A DNA stretch of 64,000 nucleotides from Chloroflexota bacterium (GCA_021787595.1 JAJYLQ010000007.1:62001-126000), one strand, 5' to 3'. Positions 1 through 9,691 are shown, counted from the first letter of the stretch. Notes: generated by a model from the letters alone, not told the origin. Numbers and translations: made by a program.

Positions 1-530
1 GCGCTCAAGTCCGGCCCGCCGCGCAGGGCTTTGAGAATGAAATCGCCGATGAACGGCACGCTTCCCGCGATCTGTGTTCCCACGGTCGTTGCCCAGTAGG
101 ATTGCTGATTCCACGGGAGCAGGTATCCGGTAAAGCCCATGCCAAGTGTCAGGAGGAACAGGCCGATGCCAATCAGCCACGTCAGTTCACGCGGATACTT
201 GAACGAGGCGGTTACGAACACGCGCAGCATGTGGATGAAGACCACCACCACCATCAGGGTCGCGCCCCAATGATGGATGCCGCGGATCAGCCAGCCAAAC
301 GCCACGCCGTTCATGATGTAGTTGATGCTGTCGTACGCGTGATCGGGCGAAGGCGTGTAATAAACGGTCAGGAAAATTCCAGTCACACCCTGCAAAATAA
401 ACAGGAACAAAGCGGCTGAACCCAGCGTGTTCCACCAGTTGCCTTTCGGCTCGGGGCGGTCGAGCAGATTTTTGTAAAGATCGTTCAGGCCGAGCCGCTC
501 ATCCAACCATTCGTAGACTTTTTTCCACAT
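1..530 (-). CDS. Cytochrome b, N-terminal part (runs off the window start)
   Basis: Reading leftwards from the ATG at 530, about 176 residues are visible before the window ends. The protein starts MWKKVYEWLDERLG. A membrane segment follows, containing IHHWGATLMVVVVFIHMLRVF-like sequence with two histidines 14 residues apart, the spacing of one bis-histidine haem b pair in cytochrome b/b6. The next hydrophobic segment holds GYLLPWNQQSYW, typical of the family. It is the membrane quinol-oxidising subunit of a bc1/b6f-type complex. The start lies one base after the stop of the Rieske gene, so the two are co-transcribed with the Rieske gene first. The C-terminal half, and whether it is split as in b6/subunit IV, cannot be seen. 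Confidence 0.9.
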   Translation of the reverse strand, partial: MWKKVYEWLDERLGLNDLYKNLLDRPEPKGNWWNTLGSAALFLFILQGVTGIFLTVYYTPSPDHAYDSINYIMNGVAFGWLIRGIHHWGATLMVVVVFIHMLRVFVTASFKYPRELTWLIGIGLFLLTLGMGFTGYLLPWNQQSYWATTVGTQIAGSVPFIGDFILKALRGGPDLS

Positions 531-531
531 G

Positions 532-1044
532 CTAGCTTTCCTTGTAATAGATTTCGAGCACGCCATCCTGTGTTACGCGGAAGTCCGTATACTGGTCAAG
601 CGGACGAGGCGGGGGCCCGCCCAAAACTTTTCCATCCATGCCAAATTTTCCATCGTGGCACGGACAGATGAACGCCTGCGCGTCGGCCCGCCAGTTGACG
701 GTGCAGCCGAGGTGCGTGCAGCGGCTGTTGAAAATAACCATGTCGGTTGGATTATCAGACTTGCGGATCACAAACCCGCCGTGACTCGTCGAAGTGCGTT
801 CCCAGCCATTGACCTGGACGCGCGTAAACGAGAACGCGTACGGCTTCCCGACCTGCATATCCGCAAATTTACCGATGGGGATCCACGCTTCTTTTGCGCC
901 GGACTTGAAGGCGGGGTCGAGCAAATAGGCGATGGCCGGCAGCCCGACCACCACCCCGATCACTCCCCCGACGATGCCCGTCGTGACTTTGATAAAGTCA
1001 CGACGGCTGATTTCATTGTGGCCTGTATGGCCTTCATCAGACAT
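532..1044 (-). CDS. Rieske 2Fe-2S protein of a quinol:cytochrome c oxidoreductase-type complex
   Basis: A 170-residue protein. The cluster-binding boxes are C109-T-H111-L-G-C114 and C127-P-C129-H130, giving the two Cys and two His ligands plus the usual disulfide pair. Residues 12-18 (ISRRDFIK) form a twin-arginine motif before one hydrophobic segment (about 20-43), so the protein is probably Tat-exported and membrane-anchored. The reading frame stays open upstream to 1176, but the ATG at 1044 has a good GGAGGTGT ribosome site and begins just before the Tat motif, so I chose it. The gene precedes cytochrome b on the same strand with a one-base gap. Its job is electron transfer from quinol to a downstream carrier; no cytochrome c1 gene is visible. 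Confidence 0.93.
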   Translation of the reverse strand: MSDEGHTGHNEISRRDFIKVTTGIVGGVIGVVVGLPAIAYLLDPAFKSGAKEAWIPIGKFADMQVGKPYAFSFTRVQVNGWERTSTSHGGFVIRKSDNPTDMVIFNSRCTHLGCTVNWRADAQAFICPCHDGKFGMDGKVLGGPPPRPLDQYTDFRVTQDGVLEIYYKES

Positions 1045-1422
1045 AGACACCTCCGCGAACAGTGCGTCACCGCAATCCACAAAAGACCCACACTGGGAAT
1101 TCGAATCACGTCCTTCCCAAAATGGGTCCGTCTCTTCGCGGTGGCGCGGCAGTTCGATTAGAATTAGACGGCTCACACGAATAAACGAGTGGGTTCATTT
1201 TGGATTATAAAGGTCTGTCAGCCCTTCATTAGAGGAAGTGTGGACTAAAATAACAAGGACGATTGTCACTTTCTGCCATCAGCCTGCCAAAGGATAATCG
1301 TCTCGTTTTTTGATGGCCCGGCTGCGGCGAGCATAAATTTGCAAAGTCGAGGCGCGGTATGATACTCCTCACAACACGAGGTAAAATATGGGCTCATGCA
1401 AAATTCTTCAAAGGAGGCACAG
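1045..1422. other. Intergenic region between divergent Rieske/cytochrome b and sdh operons
   Basis: About 380 bases separate the two divergent respiratory operons, so promoters for both should lie here. I see no convincing protein-coding frame. On the sdh side a strong AAAGGAGG Shine-Dalgarno sequence sits at 1410-1417. I could not pick promoter hexamers or an operator with confidence. Confidence 0.5.
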
Positions 1423-1797
1423 ATGGCTCTGAAAAGGAACGTCAGTCTGGCATCTGCCCTGCGCTATAAGGGGCAGGGCCCCATGCTGACGTACATCCTG
1501 CATCGCATCGGCGGAGTGGGGATGGCGGTCTTCGTTACGGTACATATCCTGGCATCATTCGTGGGAGGAAAAGCTGGAATTTTCGCCAACTCCATTTACG
1601 AAAACTGGCTCTTTCAAATTTTTATTTTCTTCTGTGTGTTGTTCCATGCCATCAACGGCCTGCGGATCACCATCTCCGATCTGTGGCCGAAATTGATCCA
1701 ACATCAGCGCGAAGCCATTTGGGTGGAGTGGGCTGTGTTCCTGCCGATCTATGGCATTGCCGTGTACGTCATCATCCGCGCGGCGCTGGGAGGCTAG
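1423..1797 (+). CDS. sdhC: Succinate dehydrogenase cytochrome b556 subunit
   Basis: A 124-residue membrane protein with three hydrophobic segments. The N-terminal MALKRNVSLASALRYKGQ is followed by the SdhC-type haem/quinone motif ILHRIGGVGMAVFVTVH and later CVLFHAINGLRI, which supply the conserved histidines. An earlier in-frame ATG exists at 1396, but the ATG at 1423 sits five bases after AAAGGAGG and gives the usual family start. It anchors the SdhAB catalytic pair and carries haem b and part of the quinone site. It is the first gene of sdhCDAB; the next gene starts one base after its stop. Confidence 0.93.
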   Translation: MALKRNVSLASALRYKGQGPMLTYILHRIGGVGMAVFVTVHILASFVGGKAGIFANSIYENWLFQIFIFFCVLFHAINGLRITISDLWPKLIQHQREAIWVEWAVFLPIYGIAVYVIIRAALGG

Positions 1798-1798
1798 C

Positions 1799-2233
1799 AT
1801 GACAGCGACAAAATCAAAAAGCCTGCCCCTTGCAAAGCGCGGCCTTAACTTCGAAATGCTCATGTGGATCTTCACGCGCCTTTCTGCGCTGGCGATGTAT
1901 GCGTTGATCCTGTTCGCGATCATCGGCGCATTGATCATGGGCGCGCGCACACAGATGAACATGGCCGACGTTCTGCGCTGGGGATTCATGCCGAACCTTT
2001 CGCACGTGCAGAACACGAATGTGCCGGACATTGCGCCCTGGTCCACGCCGTTTTGGAGAGCCGTCGCAAGCTTGTTGCTTCTCGTTGCGACAGCGCACGG
2101 CGTTCACGGACTGGTCGTGATCTGCGATGATTACATCGTAAAGCCGCGGGGCAGGCAGATCGTCCGCTTGATCAGCATCGTGTTCATGATCGCCATGATC
2201 GCGATCGGTCTGTACGTAGTCTGGACTCTCTAG
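1799..2233 (+). CDS. sdhD: Succinate dehydrogenase membrane anchor subunit
   Basis: A 144-residue protein with three membrane helices. The last part contains [16 protein letters not shown], matching the conserved His and Asp positions of SdhD proteins. The open frame extends back to 1751, inside sdhC, but the ATG at 1799 has GGGAGG just upstream and starts right after the sdhC stop. It completes the membrane domain of complex II together with SdhC. The N-terminal region [20 protein letters not shown] faces the catalytic subunits by analogy with the family. Spacing to sdhA is ten bases, with an AGGAGT ribosome site between. Confidence 0.9.
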   Translation: MTATKSKSLPLAKRGLNFEMLMWIFTRLSALAMYALILFAIIGALIMGARTQMNMADVLRWGFMPNLSHVQNTNVPDIAPWSTPFWRAVASLLLLVATAHGVHGLVVICDDYIVKPRGRQIVRLISIVFMIAMIAIGLYVVWTL

Positions 2234-2243
2234 GAGTTATTGC

Positions 2244-4037
2244 ATGGCAAACGTTCATGAATTTGATGTGGTGGTTGTCGGCGCGGGCGGTTCCGGGCTC
2301 ATGGCCGGCCTGTATGCCTCGCGCGGCGCAAAGACCGCGGTCATCAGCAAATTATATCCAACGCGTTCCCACACCGGCGCGGCGCAGGGCGGAATCAGCG
2401 CGGCGTTCGGAAACCTCGAAGAAGACAAACCCGAATGGCATACCTACGATACGGTCAAAGGCTCGGATTATCTGGGCGATCAGGATGCCATCGAGTTCAT
2501 GTGCAATGAAGCCATTGACGCGGTGCTCGAGCTCGAACACATGGGACTGCCGTTCGACCGCACGCCCGAAGGCCGCATCCTGCAGCGCAACTTCGGCGGG
2601 CACACCAATAACGAGACGGGCAAGCCCGTCCGACGCGCCTGCCACGCCGCAGACCGCACGGGCCACATGATCCTGCAAACGCTGTACCAGCAATGCCTCA
2701 AGAACAAGGTCAATTTCTTCGATGAATATCAAGTGCTGGATTTATTGCTGGTCAATGGCAAAGCCGCGGGCGTGGTCGCGGTTGAATTGGCAACCGGAGA
2801 ACTTCACACGTTCCATGCCAAAGCTGTCATCTTCGCCACCGGCGGACATGGCCGCATCTTCGAGGTGACCTCCAACGCGTACGCGTACACAGGCGACGGC
2901 GCGGCGATCCTCCTGCGCCGCGGCCTGCCTCTCGAGGATATGGAATTCTTCCAGTTCCATCCCACTGGTATTTACAAACTCGGCATCCTCATCACCGAGG
3001 GCGTGCGCGGCGAAGGCGGGGTGCTGATCAACGGCAAGGGCGAACGCTTCATGCCGAAATACGCGTCGCATGTTAAGGATCTGGCTTCGCGGGACGTGGT
3101 GAGCCGCGCCATCTATACCGAAATTCGCGAAGGACGCGGCGTCAACGGACAGAATTATGTCTATCTCGACTCACGTCCCGAGTCGATCATCAAATACGCC
3201 GCGGAAGATGGGCGCACCAATCCTGATGGCTCGCCTTACACCATCACCGCGGAAGAATTGTTGAAGAAACTTCCGGACATCGTGGATTTCAACCGCGTCT
3301 ATCTTGGCATTGACCCGATGACGCAGATGATGCCCATCCAGCCGACGGCGCATTACACGATGGGCGGAATCCCCACCAATAAATTTGGCGAAGTGGTGAT
3401 TGACGACAAGAACACGGCCTTTCCCGGGCTTTACGCGGCCGGCGAATGCGCCTGTGTTTCCGTCCATGGTGCGAACCGGCTCGGCACGAATTCATTGCTT
3501 GATCTCGTGGTGTTTGGCAAACATGCGGGTTTGCGCGCGGCTGAATATGCAAAGCAAGCCGACTTCCAGAAATTGCCGGATGATCCGACAGCCGAGGCGC
3601 GTGCTCAATTTGACGGACTCCGCAACGGGTCCGGAAAAGAGAACGTTTTCGACATCAGCCGTGAAATGAAGAAAGTGATGTTCGAGGATGTCGGCATCTA
3701 TCGCAATGAGAAAGGCATGAAGGCTGCCATCGAAAAAATTGCGGAATGGAAGGAGCGATTCAAGCATGTTCATATCGCGGATACCGGCAGGGTTTTCAAC
3801 ACCGAATTGCTCAATGCGTGGGAACTGGGCAACATGCTGGAAGTAGCGGATGTCATTGCCGAGTGCGCGCTGAATCGAAAAGAGTCGCGAGGCGGACATT
3901 CGCGCGAGGACTTTCAAAAACGTGATGATGTCAACTGGCTCAAGCACACATTGGCCTGGAAGAAGAACGGCAAAACCGAGATCGGCTACAAGCCGGTGAC
4001 GATCACGAAATATCAGCCGAAGGAGCGCGTTTACTAA
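2244..4037 (+). CDS. sdhA: Succinate dehydrogenase flavoprotein subunit
   Basis: A full-length, 597-residue SdhA. The N-terminal [16 protein letters not shown] is the FAD dinucleotide fold, and [15 protein letters not shown] holds the histidine that usually binds FAD covalently. FFQFHPTGI and the late [18 protein letters not shown] motif are diagnostic for the succinate dehydrogenase/fumarate reductase flavoproteins. It oxidises succinate to fumarate and passes electrons to SdhB. The C-terminal part (from about residue 450) has the usual helical domain ending in a basic segment. It lies third in the sdhCDAB operon. The following 78-base spacer contains short AATTACGAATT / CGTAAAACGTAAAACG-type repeated strings but no terminator. 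Confidence 0.97.
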   Translation: MANVHEFDVVVVGAGGSGLMAGLYASRGAKTAVISKLYPTRSHTGAAQGGISAAFGNLEEDKPEWHTYDTVKGSDYLGDQDAIEFMCNEAIDAVLELEHMGLPFDRTPEGRILQRNFGGHTNNETGKPVRRACHAADRTGHMILQTLYQQCLKNKVNFFDEYQVLDLLLVNGKAAGVVAVELATGELHTFHAKAVIFATGGHGRIFEVTSNAYAYTGDGAAILLRRGLPLEDMEFFQFHPTGIYKLGILITEGVRGEGGVLINGKGERFMPKYASHVKDLASRDVVSRAIYTEIREGRGVNGQNYVYLDSRPESIIKYAAEDGRTNPDGSPYTITAEELLKKLPDIVDFNRVYLGIDPMTQMMPIQPTAHYTMGGIPTNKFGEVVIDDKNTAFPGLYAAGECACVSVHGANRLGTNSLLDLVVFGKHAGLRAAEYAKQADFQKLPDDPTAEARAQFDGLRNGSGKENVFDISREMKKVMFEDVGIYRNEKGMKAAIEKIAEWKERFKHVHIADTGRVFNTELLNAWELGNMLEVADVIAECALNRKESRGGHSREDFQKRDDVNWLKHTLAWKKNGKTEIGYKPVTITKYQPKERVY

Positions 4038-4115
4038 TTACCAATTACGAATTGCGCATCACGAAATATGTAATGGGTAATTCGTAAAACGTAAAACGCA
4101 AACGAGGATTAAACC

Positions 4116-4823
4116 ATGCAGGTAACTTTAAAAGTCTTCCGCTACAACCCTGATGTTGACAAGAAATGGCATTACGAGACGTACAATCTCGATATCGAAG
4201 AAACCGAGCGTATTCTCGATCTGCTTGAACTGGTCAAGGGCCATTACGATGGATCGCTCTCCTTCCGGCGTTCGTGCGCGCACGGCGTGTGCGGCTCGGA
4301 CGCGATGCGCATCAATGGGCGCAACATGCTGGCCTGCAAAACGCTGGTGCGCGATGTCGGCGATAAGATCGCGGTTGAGCCTTTGCTCGGTTTGAAAGTC
4401 ATCAAGGACTTGATCGTGGATATGGAACCGTTCTTCGACAATTACAAAAAAGTCCTTCCGTATTTCATCAATGACAGCCCGCTTCCCGCGGATGGAAAAG
4501 AGCGGCTCCAGTCTCCTGGGGAGCGCGCCCGCTTCGATGACACAACCAAGTGCATTTTGTGCGCGGCCTGCACAACCTCCTGCCCGTCATTCTGGGGCAG
4601 CGACGATTATCTTGGCCCGGCTGCGCTGGTCGCGGCGCACCGTTTCATCTTCGACAGCCGCGACGAGGCCGCCTCCGAACGCTTGAGGATCATCAGCGAG
4701 ACGAGCGGCGTGGCGCGCTGTCACACCGTTTATAACTGCACGATGGCCTGCCCGCGCGATATTCAAATTACCAGGGCGATTGGTGAATTGAAGATGGCGA
4801 CGCTGACGGGGAAGGTGGATTAG
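4116..4823 (+). CDS. sdhB: Succinate dehydrogenase iron-sulfur subunit
   Basis: A 235-residue protein of usual length. The N-terminal ferredoxin domain carries RRSCAHGVCGSDAM...LAC, the 2Fe-2S ligands. The C-terminal domain carries CILCAACTTSCP and RCHTVYNCTMACPRDI, the 4Fe-4S and 3Fe-4S ligands. It conducts electrons from the SdhA flavin to the quinone site in SdhCD. It is the last gene of the operon, with AACGAGGATTAAACC before the ATG. After its stop comes a long gene-free stretch. Confidence 0.97.
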   Translation: MQVTLKVFRYNPDVDKKWHYETYNLDIEETERILDLLELVKGHYDGSLSFRRSCAHGVCGSDAMRINGRNMLACKTLVRDVGDKIAVEPLLGLKVIKDLIVDMEPFFDNYKKVLPYFINDSPLPADGKERLQSPGERARFDDTTKCILCAACTTSCPSFWGSDDYLGPAALVAAHRFIFDSRDEAASERLRIISETSGVARCHTVYNCTMACPRDIQITRAIGELKMATLTGKVD

Positions 4824-5493
4824 AAAATAGAGAATAGAAAACAGAAAGAAGTCAGGCTGCGTTCAATGGACGCGGCCTGATCGTTTTCATGCCCATTGCG
4901 GGAGAGCCATCACTCGATCACGTCCGAACCGGTCGCCGCGCAGGGCAGGTCGCGGGCGCGTTCTTCCACTTCAAGGTGCTTGCCTCAGGAATGTATACTT
5001 TGCATGGTCATAAATTGCGGTTTTCTGCCGCCCGGCTCGCGGAGATAAATCTCCTGCTCAACACATGGAAGTCTCTGCGGACTGGAGCTCAATCAGTCGG
5101 TTTTAGCCGACTTTCATGGACTGAGGCAGGATTTCAATCCGCCCGTTGAACAAAAACGCAATTTGTGGCCGCATGAGGTATAGATGCGAATGCCCTGGGA
5201 AATACTGCTGAGTTTCGACGCAGAAATGCCTGCCCGGAAACGCTGATTCAAAAAGCGAATTTGACTCTCGGCGGTGTCGCATGGCGCGCCATGGAAGGAA
5301 GAGCGCCATGCTTCGCGAGGAAGGCGGCGAGAGCACTTATGCAGGAGATCAAAATCACATAATTGCGCCATTTGCGTTAAACAGAAAAGAAGCCCAAGAC
5401 GTACTTTGTGGCTTCCGGCGCAATGTTGATTCTGAAATCGAATTGCGCGATACTGATGCCAGCAATTTGATTCGACTCAGAGAGGTAATCTAA
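4824..5493. other. Gene-free stretch after sdhB
   Basis: About 670 bases without a credible gene; the open frames here show no family resemblance and no ribosome sites. The middle (4993-5182) is a dense array of fold-back sequences, listed separately. The last 300 bases lead to the metallophosphoesterase gene, whose ATG at 5494 is preceded by AGAGAGGTAATCTAA. Confidence 0.5.
4993..5182. repeat. Inverted-repeat-bounded array of hairpins
   Basis: The ends 4993-5024 and 5152-5182 are imperfect inverted copies (shared core CATAAATTGCG followed by TTTT on one strand, matched by the complement on the other). Between them are GGAGAT-AA-ATCTCC (5041-5054), a long imperfect stem CATGGAAGTC / GACTTTCATG, the perfect hairpin AGTCGG-TTTTAG-CCGACT (5095-5112) and GGCAGGATTTCAATCCGCCC (5126-5145). 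The layout resembles a miniature non-coding element or a cluster of REP-like palindromes. No coding function is suggested. Confidence 0.6.
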
Positions 5494-6813
5494 ATGCCAA
5501 ACCTTATTGGTAAGAACGGACGTTTGTTCAGTGATCCGCAGCCCGGCGCGGACGAAGTCAGTTTCAAAGTAGATAATACCAGCGATTCGTACTACAACTC
5601 CCCGTATTACAAACAACATCAAGATCAAGTCCTGCCGATTCCGTCGCCGCGCGCCAAACCGCCGCGCATGAATCTGTCGGACGTGCTGGACGATCCATTC
5701 GTCCAGGCCATTCAGGCGGCGAAGAAAATTTCGTTTCACTCCGTTGGCGATACGGGAGCCGCCAAATCATCCGGGCCTGCGACCGAGGCTTCCGTTGCAG
5801 ATATGATGTCTGCGGATATACGTGATGGCGGATCAGGTGCGCCCGCTTTCTTTTTTCATCTCGGTGACATCGTTTACTATTTCGGCGAGAGCCAATATTA
5901 TTATGACCAATTCTACGAGCCGTATCGCGCCTACGACCGCCCGATCTTTGCCATCCCCGGAAATCATGATGGTGTTCTGCACGACGCGAAGGGTCAAACG
6001 CTTCAGGCGTTCCTGCAAAATTTTTGTGCCGATCAACCCGGCCGTTCGCCGAACGCCGGCGGACTCGTCCGCAGCGTCATGACCGAACCCGGAGTTTATT
6101 TCACGCTCGATGCGCCGTTCGTTTCGATCATCGGTTTGTACACCAACGTGCTCGAAGGTCCCGGCGTGATCTCGTCGCAGGGCGGCAGGTATCCGGTCAG
6201 CGATGAACAGATTCGATTTCTTCAGGACGAGCTGACGCGGCTCAAACCCATGCGCGAGTCTGGTCAATGTGCGGTGATCGTCGCGACGCATCATCCGCCG
6301 CTTTCTGCGGACGCGAAGCACGGCGGCACAGAGGGACTCTTTCAGGATATTGACAAGGCGTGTCAGGCCGCGGGACTTTGGCCGGACGCCGTTTTATCGG
6401 GCCACGCGCACCTGTATCAGCGCTTCACGCGCCGCACCGCCGGACACGAAATTCCGTACGTTGTCTCCGGCAGCGGAGGCTTCTCCGCCACGCCGCCGAT
6501 GGTCAATGTGCCGCCCGCGCCGTACACGCAAGGCGATGTCACCATGGAAATTGACCCGGTGATTCAGTTTGGTTATCTGACTTTAACTGTGGATGTGTCC
6601 GGCAATAACAAGTTGTTGACGATTGCCTTCAACTCGCCAAAGCTGGGCGCAAATTATGATCGAGTAACAGTTGATCTAACGAAGAGTCGAATCGTGAAGT
6701 CTGGAAGTCGGGTTGCATCTGCAGCGAAGAAAGCAGCGGCTAAATCAGCTTCGAAGGGCAAAACAGTCAGACCGAAAGCGAAATCAAAAACCGCCCGCAA
6801 ATCACGGAATTAA
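5494..6813 (+). CDS. Calcineurin-like metallophosphoesterase with a basic C-terminal tail
   Basis: A 439-residue protein. The metal-binding blocks of calcineurin-like phosphoesterases occur in order: SVGDTG (about residue 84), FHLGDIVYYFG (about 122), IPGNHDG (about 153), ATHHPPLS (about 267) and LSGHAHLYQR (about 302). The domain is closest in style to purple acid phosphatase-like enzymes, so the likely activity is hydrolysis of a phosphate ester or diester with a two-metal centre; the substrate is unknown. No signal peptide is visible. The last 40 residues are very rich in Lys and Ala (for example KKAAAKSASKGK), a tail type often linked with nucleic-acid or surface binding, though this is only an inference. 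It stands alone, followed by a terminator shared with the convergent lipoprotein gene. Confidence 0.88.
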   Translation: MPNLIGKNGRLFSDPQPGADEVSFKVDNTSDSYYNSPYYKQHQDQVLPIPSPRAKPPRMNLSDVLDDPFVQAIQAAKKISFHSVGDTGAAKSSGPATEASVADMMSADIRDGGSGAPAFFFHLGDIVYYFGESQYYYDQFYEPYRAYDRPIFAIPGNHDGVLHDAKGQTLQAFLQNFCADQPGRSPNAGGLVRSVMTEPGVYFTLDAPFVSIIGLYTNVLEGPGVISSQGGRYPVSDEQIRFLQDELTRLKPMRESGQCAVIVATHHPPLSADAKHGGTEGLFQDIDKACQAAGLWPDAVLSGHAHLYQRFTRRTAGHEIPYVVSGSGGFSATPPMVNVPPAPYTQGDVTMEIDPVIQFGYLTLTVDVSGNNKLLTIAFNSPKLGANYDRVTVDLTKSRIVKSGSRVASAAKKAAAKSASKGKTVRPKAKSKTARKSRN

Positions 6814-6856
6814 GAATGGCAGATTTCTAAACTTGTTGCCGTCAAGCGAATTGAAA

Positions 6857-6885
6857 AGTGCCTCTCCAAACATTGGAGAGGCACT
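6857..6885. terminator. Bidirectional terminator
   Basis: A perfect 13-bp stem (AGTGCCTCTCCAA / TTGGAGAGGCACT) with a three-base loop lies between convergent genes. It has AAAA on the left and a T-rich CTTGTTGTTTG on the right. Confidence 0.8.
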
Positions 6886-6911
6886 CTTGTTGTTTGTAGA
6901 TATTTCTCGAA

Positions 6912-7502
6912 TTATGTACCAGCCTTTTTCTGCAGATATTGAATCATCAAGTCAATCATGCTTGACGAAGCCGCGTTTGAGCTGTTTGCGCTTTGTGCCT
7001 GAGTTGACTTTGCGGTGGTGGTTGCCGGCGTGCTGACCGACGACCCCGTCCCGGGAATTCCGCCGCCCGGTCCGCCATCCGGAGGCGCAAATCCGCCGCC
7101 ATTGCGCTGACTGCTGCTTTGCTTGGCGGAGCTTTGTGCCGCGCTGACCTGCCCTTGCACGAAAGTCATGGCATCTTGTTGAGTGAGCTTCATATCGTCA
7201 ATTGCCTGTATTTGCTCCGTCGTCATTGTGGACTGGATTTGATGGATAACCGCATCAATCTCCTGCGGCGCCGCCGCGCTGTTTGCGCTTAGTTCCTTCC
7301 GCAATTCCCAAAGCGGCAGAAGTTTGGACGCCTGTTCTGTTGTCACGGCTTGTGCTGTGCCTTCGAGTTTGAGCGTACCGACGATGAGTTTTGTTTCAGC
7401 GGATAACGATTGGTTTGCTGTGCCTGCCGCAGGTTTTGCAGCGCTGCAGGCTGCTGCTATCAGCGTGAACAAAATCAAAATGGTAGTGAGGATCTTTTTC
7501 AT
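6912..7502 (-). CDS. Putative lipoprotein of unknown function, Gln/Ser/Gly-rich C-terminus
   Basis: From the ATG at 7502 (GGAGAAACC upstream) the protein has 196 residues. It begins with a lipoprotein signal, MKKILTTILILFTLIAAAC, with Cys19 as the likely lipidated residue; the residue at -3 is Ala, a weaker lipobox. Residues 30-115 are predicted helical and contain LPLWELRKEL and MTTEQIQAIDDMKLT, resembling the small periplasmic helical proteins of the Spy/CpxP type only in a general way. A low-complexity section GGGFAPPDGGPGGG follows. The last 30 residues form a short amphipathic segment. The gene is 76 bases downstream of, and on the same strand as, the GT39 gene. An upstream in-frame ATG at 7592 would overlap that gene and lacks a signal peptide. 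Confidence 0.75.
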   Translation of the reverse strand: MKKILTTILILFTLIAAACSAAKPAAGTANQSLSAETKLIVGTLKLEGTAQAVTTEQASKLLPLWELRKELSANSAAAPQEIDAVIHQIQSTMTTEQIQAIDDMKLTQQDAMTFVQGQVSAAQSSAKQSSSQRNGGGFAPPDGGPGGGIPGTGSSVSTPATTTAKSTQAQSANSSNAASSSMIDLMIQYLQKKAGT

Positions 7503-7578
7503 GGTTTCTCCTTGTGTTTCAAGTTCTGTTTCGTATTGCTGTTCATCTCCGTTTATCTCCGGTGAATAAGAGAATGTA

Positions 7579-9651
7579 TTAGCCACAGTCATAGAGCGTC
7601 ACTTGCATATTTCCGTTTGGTCCCGGCGCGAAGTTTTGTTGGTTGGCCGGGTTGTTCGATCCTGTGCGCGTTCCATCGGGCGCACCCGCGTTCTGCGTGG
7701 TCGCGTCGAAGCCTCGAACCGCTTTACATGAAGATGCAACCCAGCTCGAAATATCGCTTTGACCTCCGTTCGGGCCGCCGCCTCCGCCGCCCCAGTAAAT
7801 AAATCGCAGTGCGCCATTGCTCACCAATTGCGAAAGCGACTCTGGCGTTTCAACCGCATCCTGGCCGTTGAATCCGCCAAGATACAAAACCGGCCGCCCG
7901 GTGGCAAGCACATAATCCGCGCCCTGCATCGAACTCGGAACCGCCATCAGATATTTCACGCCTTGCGTGTTCTGTTCGAGATAGCTCAACAAGGTTTGAT
8001 TGATCTGCAAGCCGCCGCGATTCGCTGGTCCCGAAGAAACTCCGCTGTATGCCGCTGGCAAGGATTGATTTGCGCTGGCATTCAAATTGGTCAGGGCAGA
8101 CCATACGCCCGGTGTGATTAACATCGCGGTGATAATGAAAGCGAATCCGAAGACTGCGCCAGGTCCGCGTTTGCGAGCGAAGACGGCGATGAACAACGAA
8201 GCGAGTCCAATCACGAACAACGCAATCGTCGCGGTCATCCACCAGATGTTTTGTATAAATGATTGCGCGGTAAAAAATTGGAACACCAGTGTGCCGCCCG
8301 CACTCGACGCCAATAAAAGCGCGGCAAGCTGGAAATGTTTTTGTCCCAATCGCCATAGCTCAATCATGCCAATTCCAACCAGCGCGGCCAGTGGCGCGCC
8401 CATGATGGACAGATAATATTCGTGGAAGAATCCGGCAATGCTGAAGAACACGCCCGTTGTCAATAACCATCCGCCCCATAAAACCAAAGCCTGATGCTTT
8501 GATTCAATCGGCCAGCGCAAACGTGTGCCAAACAAAATGATGAGGGTGGCAAACAATCCAAATGGCAGCAGCCAGCTTGCCTCTTTGCTCAAGGGCGCGA
8601 TGAACAATCGAAATACTCCGGCCTGGCCGATGTTGAATCCGCCGGGGGCGCCGCCCGCGGGTCCGCGCAGATTGCCGGGCGCGTTTGGCGGGAGTCCGTT
8701 ATTCGTCCCGTTGAGAGGCGGAGGAGGAAATGCTCCGTTCAGCATCGGACCTCGAGCGGGCGCGCCTCCATTGGCGAATCCATTGCCTGGTCCGTTTCCG
8801 CCTCCCATCCCAAGCAGACGGCTGACTCCGTTATATCCAAAGGTCAGACTCATCTCGGTGTTGTTCCCGCTGCTGCCCACGTACGGACGCTGGCTCGCCG
8901 GAGTCAGATCCACTGCAGCTGCCCACGAAAACGAGATGACCAGCAACAACGCGGACGCGACTGCAAGTTTCCAAATCCTGCTCCACAGCTTTTCTTTGGA
9001 ACCTAAAAGGTAAAGCGCGTAAAACGCAGGCAACGGCAAATAGGCTTCGAGCATTTTGATGTTGAAGCCAATGCCAACCAGCGCCGCGCCCAGCAACAAA
9101 TAACGGAACCTGCTCGTTTCGGTCGCTTTGATGAAGGCCCATGCGGCCAAAAGAAGTGTCAGAATGAGCGTGCTGTCCATCGTGTTGTTGCGGTCGGTGG
9201 CGACGACGATGGGCGTGATTGCCAAAGCCAGTGCAGCCAATAAACCCGCGACTGTTCCGAATGATCTTCTTACCAGATGATAGAGAACGATCACCGAAAA
9301 AATACCTGCCAGAATTTCAGGCAGCACAACGCTGAATCCGCTGACGCCTAAAAAGTAAGCCGAGACCGCTTGAATCCATAAGCCGAGCGGAGGCTTGTCC
9401 ACGCTGACGGATCCGCCCGGTTCCGCCGCGACGAAGAAAAAGTTGTGCCACGATTGCAACATGCTGGTTACCGCGGCAGTGTAATAATGGTTGGCGAGGC
9501 CGATCGCGTCGAGGTTGGCAAAACGCAAAATGGCTGCCAAAATCACAATGGCTGTCAGACCGATCCATCCGAACAATCGCTCGCGCGAAATGCGTTGTAT
9601 AGTTATTGTGTCAATGCCGGGACTCAATGCTTGTTGAAACGGTAATCTCAT
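7579..9651 (-). CDS. GT39-family membrane glycosyltransferase (YkcB/PMT_2-like)
   Basis: A 690-residue polytopic protein. After the first membrane helix comes NHYYTAAV and then SVDKPPLGLWIQA, the conserved DKPP motif of the PMT_2/ArnT-type glycosyltransferases that use polyprenyl-phosphate sugars. About ten further hydrophobic segments follow. Residues 270-340 form an external loop of extreme Gly/Asn/Pro content (pieces such as GNGPGNGFANGG and AFPPPPLNG). The C-terminal extracytoplasmic domain includes YVLATGRPVLYLGGFNGQD and ends near residue 690, as in the YkcB group. The likely role is transfer of a sugar to a surface acceptor at the membrane. It is divergent from a two-component system, which may control it. 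Confidence 0.87.
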   Translation of the reverse strand: MRLPFQQALSPGIDTITIQRISRERLFGWIGLTAIVILAAILRFANLDAIGLANHYYTAAVTSMLQSWHNFFFVAAEPGGSVSVDKPPLGLWIQAVSAYFLGVSGFSVVLPEILAGIFSVIVLYHLVRRSFGTVAGLLAALALAITPIVVATDRNNTMDSTLILTLLLAAWAFIKATETSRFRYLLLGAALVGIGFNIKMLEAYLPLPAFYALYLLGSKEKLWSRIWKLAVASALLLVISFSWAAAVDLTPASQRPYVGSSGNNTEMSLTFGYNGVSRLLGMGGGNGPGNGFANGGAPARGPMLNGAFPPPPLNGTNNGLPPNAPGNLRGPAGGAPGGFNIGQAGVFRLFIAPLSKEASWLLPFGLFATLIILFGTRLRWPIESKHQALVLWGGWLLTTGVFFSIAGFFHEYYLSIMGAPLAALVGIGMIELWRLGQKHFQLAALLLASSAGGTLVFQFFTAQSFIQNIWWMTATIALFVIGLASLFIAVFARKRGPGAVFGFAFIITAMLITPGVWSALTNLNASANQSLPAAYSGVSSGPANRGGLQINQTLLSYLEQNTQGVKYLMAVPSSMQGADYVLATGRPVLYLGGFNGQDAVETPESLSQLVSNGALRFIYWGGGGGGPNGGQSDISSWVASSCKAVRGFDATTQNAGAPDGTRTGSNNPANQQNFAPGPNGNMQVTLYDCG

Positions 9652-9691
9652 TTCGTGGTCTCCATTTTATTGAAGTATTGGTTCGGAAGAT

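Noticed and set aside
1060-1130. GGGAATTCGAATC upstream of the Rieske gene resembles a tRNA T arm
   Set aside because: The flanking bases do not pair as a T stem and no other tRNA arm is present.
4889-5149. Open frame after sdhB
   Set aside because: It covers the hairpin array and has no ribosome site or recognisable sequence.
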